DNA from: Patescibacteria group bacterium UBA6130
GTDB lineage: Bacteria > Patescibacteriota > Microgenomatia > UBA12405 > UBA6130
DNA: 8,627 nucleotides
Assembly (NCBI GenBank): GCA_002428285.1
Contig: DIVO01000076.1
Span: forward strand, 1-8,627
Direction of reading: 5' to 3'
Shown here: piece by piece, positions 5,653 through 8,627 of the stretch
How positions within the stretch are numbered: position 1 is the first letter of the stretch
Layout of the letters: each line of letters starts with the position of its first letter
Made by a program: the position numbers and the translations under genes
Notes under the pieces: model-generated
Databases searched by the model: none
What the model saw: the letters and a program-made list of their open reading frames with translations, nothing else
Told to the model about the DNA's origin: nothing

Positions 5653-6621
5653 TTAGGATATTCGATATCTTTTACCTCTAGGCTCTCTCAAATCGGGTCT
5701 GGTTTTTACTAATTTTTGGATCTTCCCTATGTCAGGAGAAAATACAAATCTTTCTGCGTTTTTCATTGTCCACTCATTAGCTTTTCTGAAAAAATCTTTA
5801 TCGGCATCAGTGTGATTGATAATCAGTTCTTTACTTGGCTCGTGCATGACCAAGTACAAGTCCGCCGTTAGGGGGACTGTTTTCTTTACACCGGGAGTGA
5901 GCAAGCCTATACCATAAAAGGGGTGGGGTTTTTCACTGGGGATTAGTAAGACTGGATGGTCTGAAGTTAAAAATGCGTATCTTTTGACAGCGTGTTTTAT
6001 TTCCCATTCACAATGAGCTAGATAGATGTAAATGTCGTTTGCTAATTCGAGCATCTGTTTAATCCAGTATTCTGGGGGAAAGTCTATAACTACTTTGCTT
6101 CTCTTTGGATTTACTGCAAAGTCGACCAAGTCATCTAGTTCTGCTTCAGTTGGATTTTTACCCTTTATCTTTAAGAAAGCTCTCATTAACTCTTTCTGCT
6201 GTGGAAATCGAAACTTCATCCTCATCACCTTTTCTACTAATTCCTCTTGAGCTCCTAACGTTTCAGCTTTCCATGTTGGGGTTCTAAACCACAACAATGC
6301 TACGAATAAGGAAAGATGACCCCGTTGGCGTGGAGTAATATCCTGCTTTTTCTCCAATTTTGAAATTACCCGACTTGCCATTCCTTCAATTTGACAGAAG
6401 AAATCCTCTAAAGTCTCTTTTTTCTTAGATCTTGTTCGATAGGTATATAAGTTGTTTTCAAATGCAATTTTTTCGGTGGTCTGATACCGAAAACTAACAT
6501 CACTACTGGCGGCTTTTTTGTCAAACAAGTGGAGATGATGTTGATCTTGCGAGAAGCCTTTAAGATAGAATTGAGGCAAATAATGGTGTCTAGATGGTAG
6601 TTTATCTGTTGTTTTTTTCAT
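5653..6621 (-). CDS. DUF4238 family protein (322 aa)
   Basis: The N-terminal signature RHHYLPQFYLKGFS (about residues 11-24) followed by LHLFDKK identifies DUF4238, a family of unknown function often found in accessory regions. Further family-like blocks are FLTSDHPVLLIP and the late VPLTADLYLVM. The length is normal and no membrane segment is seen. The frame allows a TTG one codon upstream at 6624; the ATG at 6621 is the natural start, with AAAGGAA about 14 nt before it. The first codons overlap the last 20 nt of rarA, so it is translationally linked to rarA although the functions seem unrelated, as expected if it arrived by insertion at the rarA end. It lies between the intact rarA tail and tail copy 2, with the HEPN-like gene after it. 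Confidence 0.85.
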   Translation of the reverse strand: MKKTTDKLPSRHHYLPQFYLKGFSQDQHHLHLFDKKAASSDVSFRYQTTEKIAFENNLYTYRTRSKKKETLEDFFCQIEGMASRVISKLEKKQDITPRQRGHLSLFVALLWFRTPTWKAETLGAQEELVEKVMRMKFRFPQQKELMRAFLKIKGKNPTEAELDDLVDFAVNPKRSKVVIDFPPEYWIKQMLELANDIYIYLAHCEWEIKHAVKRYAFLTSDHPVLLIPSEKPHPFYGIGLLTPGVKKTVPLTADLYLVMHEPSKELIINHTDADKDFFRKANEWTMKNAERFVFSPDIGKIQKLVKTRPDLREPRGKRYRIS

Positions 6622-6691
6622 CAAAGTACTTCTTTCCTTTTAATTTATCAGGTAGCAGATTTTTGTCTTTATCAGGATAAGCTTCATATCC
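6602..6691 (-). repeat. rarA 3'-end copy 3 (the one joined to the intact gene)
   Basis: These are the last 29 codons and stop of rarA (GYEAYPDKDKN, LLPDKLKGKKYF, DEKNNR). The segment is the reference for the displaced copies at 4720-4779 and 5287-5364. All three lie in the same orientation, each ending in its own in-frame TAA at a different length after the shared KGKKY block. Confidence 0.85.
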
Positions 6692-7804
6692 TTTGCCGTA
6701 GCCAATGTCTTTCATTAGTTTTGTAGGTGCATTCCTAAGATGCAGAGGCACAGGCAGGTTACCGTATTTTTTGACATCTTCAAGGGCTTTAAAATAGGCA
6801 TTATATGAAGATCTATTTTTAGGAGCTTTTGCCATATATGATGCACAGTGGGCTAAGTTAATTTGACACTCCGGAGGTCCAATCTGCTGGCAGGCTTGAA
6901 AAGTTGAAGTTGCTACCATAATTGCTTTCGGATCAGCCATCCCGACATCTTCTGAGGCAAAAACAACCATTCTTCTGGCGATGAAAAGGGGATCTTCACC
7001 TGATTCAATCATCCTTGCCATGTAATACAAAGTGGCATCGGGATTGCTGGCTCTCATTGATTTAATGAAGGCTGAAATGGTGTTGTAGTGTTCTTCTCCT
7101 GCTTTGTCATATCTAAGATTAGTAGAGGAGATGATCTTTTCTGTTTCCTGAGCGGTAACGATTTTGTCATGTCTGGTGGCCTGTTGGACTATGTTTAATG
7201 CCGTTCTTGCGTCGTAGTTACTGGCACTGATAATGAGCTGTTTGGCTTTGTCCTCAATTGTAATTTTTAATAGTTTTTCGGCGCGTGTAAGAACTTGTTC
7301 AAGTTCTTCTTCGGAAAAGGGATTGAAGATTAGCACTTGGCAACGGGAAAGCAGGGGAGAGATAACATAAAAAGAAGGATTTTCGGTGGTAGCGGCAATC
7401 AAGATGATCTGTCCGCTTTCAACTGGTGATAAAAGAACATCCTGCTGAGATTTGGAAAACCTGTGGATTTCGTCAAGGAAAATTAATTTTTGCTTTTTTG
7501 CTTTTTGGTCAAACAAATTTTCCTGTTTTTTTACCATTTCAAATTCTTTAACCAGCTCGCTTTTTTTGGCTGTGACGGCTGAATATTCTTTGTATTCAAC
7601 ATCCAACTCATTGGCTATAATTCTGGCTATGGTTGTTTTGCCTACCCCAGGAGGACCCCAGAATATTAAAGATGGGAAGGTGGATTTATTGTTGTTTAGC
7701 AATCTGGTGATAAATCCACTTGTTCCGACTAGATGTTTTTGTCCGATAACCTCATTGATTGTTTTTGGCCTGAGAAGATCCGCAAGAGGTTTGTTGTTTT
7801 CCAT
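6602..7804 (-). CDS. rarA: Replication-associated recombination protein A (RarA/MgsA), AAA+ ATPase
   Basis: A 400-residue clamp-loader-type AAA+ protein. Seen in order: the N-terminal box LRPKTINEVIGQKHLVG (about 11-27), Walker A GPPGVGKTT (50-58), Walker B IFLDEIHRF (108-116), sensor 1 AATTENPSF (137-145), arginine finger region SPLLSRC (149-155), sensor 2 region around NYDARTALN, then the RarA C-terminal oligomerisation domain with SMRASNPDATLYYMARM and HLRNAPTKLMKDIGYGKGY. RarA forms a homotetramer acting at stalled replication forks and at single-stranded DNA ends. The length is slightly under the usual range because the tail after KGKKY is short. The ATG has TATGAT 5 nt upstream and no Shine-Dalgarno. 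DUF4238 overlaps its 3' end, and two diverged copies of its tail lie downstream, so the last 30 codons may derive from an incoming element. Confidence 0.96.
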   Translation of the reverse strand: MENNKPLADLLRPKTINEVIGQKHLVGTSGFITRLLNNNKSTFPSLIFWGPPGVGKTTIARIIANELDVEYKEYSAVTAKKSELVKEFEMVKKQENLFDQKAKKQKLIFLDEIHRFSKSQQDVLLSPVESGQIILIAATTENPSFYVISPLLSRCQVLIFNPFSEEELEQVLTRAEKLLKITIEDKAKQLIISASNYDARTALNIVQQATRHDKIVTAQETEKIISSTNLRYDKAGEEHYNTISAFIKSMRASNPDATLYYMARMIESGEDPLFIARRMVVFASEDVGMADPKAIMVATSTFQACQQIGPPECQINLAHCASYMAKAPKNRSSYNAYFKALEDVKKYGNLPVPLHLRNAPTKLMKDIGYGKGYEAYPDKDKNLLPDKLKGKKYFDEKNNR

Positions 7805-7809
7805 AAAAA

Positions 7810-7815
7810 ATCATA
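7810..7815 (-). promoter_or_regulatory. -10 box (TATGAT) for rarA, leaderless type
   Basis: On the minus strand TATGAT (5 of 6 to consensus) ends 5 nt before the rarA ATG at 7804. At about 18 nt further upstream only TTCGCC is present, a poor -35. Confidence 0.45.
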
Positions 7816-7889
7816 TCACACACCCGAAAAAAAGGCGAACCTCTCAGACTTGTTAAGGTTGAAGAATATGTTTAAAACCTCAATCCTTC

Positions 7890-7918
7890 TTGATTTTATT
7901 TGATTGGTTGGTTAAAAT
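7890..7918 (+). promoter_or_regulatory. Promoter of the cysteine-rich small gene / structured transcript
   Basis: TTGATT (7890-7895), a 17-nt spacer, TAAAAT (7913-7918): both boxes are close to consensus with ideal spacing. A start near 7925 gives a leader of about 45 nt before ATG 7969, unlike the leaderless arrangement of neighbouring genes. Confidence 0.65.
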
Positions 7919-7934
7919 ACTAGAGATTCGTCAA

Positions 7935-8160
7935 GGGAGAGGGGGGATAGCTCAGACAGGAGGGGAAAATGTCACCGAGAGGTAGTTGTGGGAAAACCCA
8001 CAAAAACGGGAAGCGTTATTGCTCGGTTCTAGGAGAAAAACTTTCCAGAGCAGAAGCAAGGAAATGCTTCCAGGAAGGAGGATGCAAGAGCTGCATTTTC
8101 AACGTTCCTAGGAAGTAGTCCCTAGCGTCTTTGTTTCCCATTTCCTTCCCCCCCCTCCCG
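7935..8160 (+). other. GC-richer segment with complementary ends and several hairpins
   Basis: GGGAG-A-GGGGGG (7935-7946) can pair with CCCCCC-CTCCC (8149-8159), enclosing the whole cysteine-rich ORF. Inside are TTGTGGG-AAAA-CCCACAA (7986-8003), GAAGC/GCTTC (8053-8070), ATGCA/TGCAT (8082-8096) and CTAGG/CCTAG (8108-8125, spanning the stop codon). The same C-tract also matches the Shine-Dalgarno (GGAGGGG 7959-7965 with CCCCTCC 8152-8158). This may be mRNA structure controlling a small gene, or a structured non-coding RNA with a fortuitous ORF. It does not match RNase P, tmRNA, SRP or 6S RNA by the landmarks I know. Confidence 0.4.
7969..8118 (+). CDS. Small basic cysteine-rich protein, possible metal binder (49 aa)
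   Basis: ATG 7969 follows a strong AGGAGGGG (7958-7965). The 49-residue product is basic and has five cysteines and one histidine in a spread typical of small zinc-binding folds: C7, H11, C18, C33, C39 and C42 (the last three as CFQEGGCKSC). A helix (LSRAEARKCF) separates the two halves. I do not recognise the family. Codon choice is more G/C-ending than in the neighbours, as in the other small gene at 3555. It stands alone between divergent rarA and the promoter of proS, with its own promoter. The DNA also folds into several hairpins, so the locus could instead be a structured RNA; the strong, well-spaced ribosome site favours translation. Confidence 0.55.
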   Translation: MSPRGSCGKTHKNGKRYCSVLGEKLSRAEARKCFQEGGCKSCIFNVPRK

Positions 8161-8183
8161 CTCCACCCTTTGGGTTGATGAGC
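8160..8183 (+). terminator. Imperfect hairpin after the cysteine-rich gene
   Basis: GCTC-C-ACCC (8160-8168) faces GGGT-TGAT-GAGC (8172-8183) across a TTT loop. It lies 41 nt after the stop codon and just after the C-tract. No T-run follows, so its role in termination is uncertain. Confidence 0.3.
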
Positions 8184-8220
8184 AAAGGATATTTAATAGT
8201 TCTTTGGGGGTAATAAAAAG

Positions 8221-8250
8221 TTGCGAGGTATTCTTGAATTGTCATATAAT
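8221..8250 (+). promoter_or_regulatory. Promoter of proS, near-leaderless
   Basis: TTGCGA (8221-8226), an 18-nt spacer, TATAAT (8245-8250), then 8 nt to ATG 8259. Transcription would begin at or within 2 nt of the start codon. No Shine-Dalgarno is present, which supports leaderless translation and argues against a T-box-type leader. Confidence 0.65.
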
Positions 8251-8258
8251 AAATAAAT

Positions 8259-8627
8259 ATGTTGTATTCACATCTTTTCGGAAAAACTATCAAAGAAGCT
8301 CCGGGCGACGCTAAACTTACCAGTCATAAACTTTTGGTCAAGGGAGGTTTTATTAGAAGAATTTCTACTGGCCGATGGGCATTGTTACCCATGGGGCTTA
8401 AAGTTTGGGAAAAGATCTACAAAATCATTGATGAAGAAATGAGAGCGATTGGCTGTCAAAAAACTTTAGTACCCACCCTTCATCCTATTGAAATTTGGCA
8501 GGCATCAAATCGGGACAAGGCATTTGGTGAAGAGATGTTTATCGTCGAGGATCATTATGGAGCTACTTTTGCCTTGGGTGCAACTGCCGAGGGAGTGATG
8601 CTTGAGATGGTTAAGATGATGAGTCCT
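8259..8627 (+). CDS. proS: Prolyl-tRNA synthetase, N-terminal part (runs off window)
   Basis: The 123 visible residues match the start of bacterial-type ProRS: FGKTIKEAPGDAKLTSHKLL at the N-terminus, GGFIRRISTGRWALLPMGLKV (motif 1 region, about 29-49), VPTLHPIEIWQASNR (about 71-85) and FALGATAEGV (104-113). ProRS is the cytosolic class II enzyme that charges tRNA-Pro with proline. The usual bacterial loop here is LGPTxEE; this protein has LGATAEG, keeping the TxE triad (T109, E111) used in proline recognition but changing both flanking positions. ATG 8259 is the only sensible start and is served by TATAAT 8 nt upstream. Whether the bacterial editing insertion is present cannot be judged, as it lies beyond the window. 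Confidence 0.93.
   Translation, partial: MLYSHLFGKTIKEAPGDAKLTSHKLLVKGGFIRRISTGRWALLPMGLKVWEKIYKIIDEEMRAIGCQKTLVPTLHPIEIWQASNRDKAFGEEMFIVEDHYGATFALGATAEGVMLEMVKMMSP

Noticed and set aside
7452..7856. Plus-strand 134-aa frame opposite rarA
   Set aside because: It is antisense to the RarA Walker A and Walker B region and shows only mirrored composition.
7941..8015. tRNA-like start GGGGGATAGCTCAG
   Set aside because: It resembles the acceptor and D-arm of a tRNA, but the D-stem partner is imperfect and no anticodon arm, T-arm or 3' acceptor strand follows at the right distance; the sequence is the leader of the cysteine-rich ORF.
8119..8258. T-box or other amino acid-responsive leader for proS
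   Set aside because: A good promoter with its -10 box 8 nt before the proS start codon leaves no leader, and no T-box core sequence is visible.
8108..8293. Minus-strand 61-aa frame across the proS promoter
   Set aside because: It covers the C-tract (a Gly run in translation), the proS promoter and the proS start, and has no supporting signals.
1..8627. CRISPR array, insertion sequence or integrase
   Set aside because: Apart from the rarA tails I see no spaced direct repeats, no transposase or recombinase motifs and no terminal inverted repeats. The only Cas4-like feature is the RecB-type nuclease at the left edge, with no other cas gene beside it.

Overview
The window is AT-rich, gene-dense bacterial DNA with very short intergenic gaps and small genes. 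Standard stop codons are used: TGA, TAA and TAG all end recognisable genes. Compact layout, several apparently leaderless promoters (a -10 box 5-8 nt before the start codon), a PIF1-like helicase, DUF2130, RarA and a bacterial-type prolyl-tRNA synthetase with a slightly unusual TxE loop together suggest a Candidate Phyla Radiation / Patescibacteria genome, perhaps Microgenomates-like. This placement is an inference; there is no rRNA or other phylogenetic marker here.

Layout, left to right. (1) Plus-strand block 1-3459: the 3' part of a RecB/Cas4-like PD-(D/E)XK nuclease gene, a DUF2130 coiled-coil protein that also carries a nuclease-like D...ExK pattern, a probable broken small ORF, and a PIF1-like helicase. 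(2) 3500-3780: a very small, GC-richer gene with a consensus Shine-Dalgarno, followed by a strong hairpin. (3) 3792-4690: an unknown plus-strand gene converging on a minus-strand gene with a PD-(D/E)XK-type motif. (4) 4720-7804: rarA on the minus strand, followed downstream by two further, diverged copies of its own 3' end, at 4720-4779 and 5287-5364. The copies bracket two small cargo segments: a two-helix membrane protein plus a small plus-strand gene, and a DUF4238 gene plus a short protein with a HEPN-type R-x4-H motif. (5) 7890-8260: a second GC-richer unit with a good promoter, a strong Shine-Dalgarno, a 49-aa cysteine-rich ORF, several hairpins and complementary G- and C-rich ends. (6) 8259-8627: the start of proS.

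The main observation is the threefold rarA 3' end. Most differences between copies are synonymous, so these look like 3' ends of different rarA alleles left by successive insertions at the end of the gene, each restoring the reading frame, with defence-like or unknown cargo between them. No integrase is visible in the window. The second is a contrast in expression signals: ordinary genes here tend to have leaderless-type promoters, while two tiny GC-richer ORFs have strong Shine-Dalgarno sites and flanking RNA structure.
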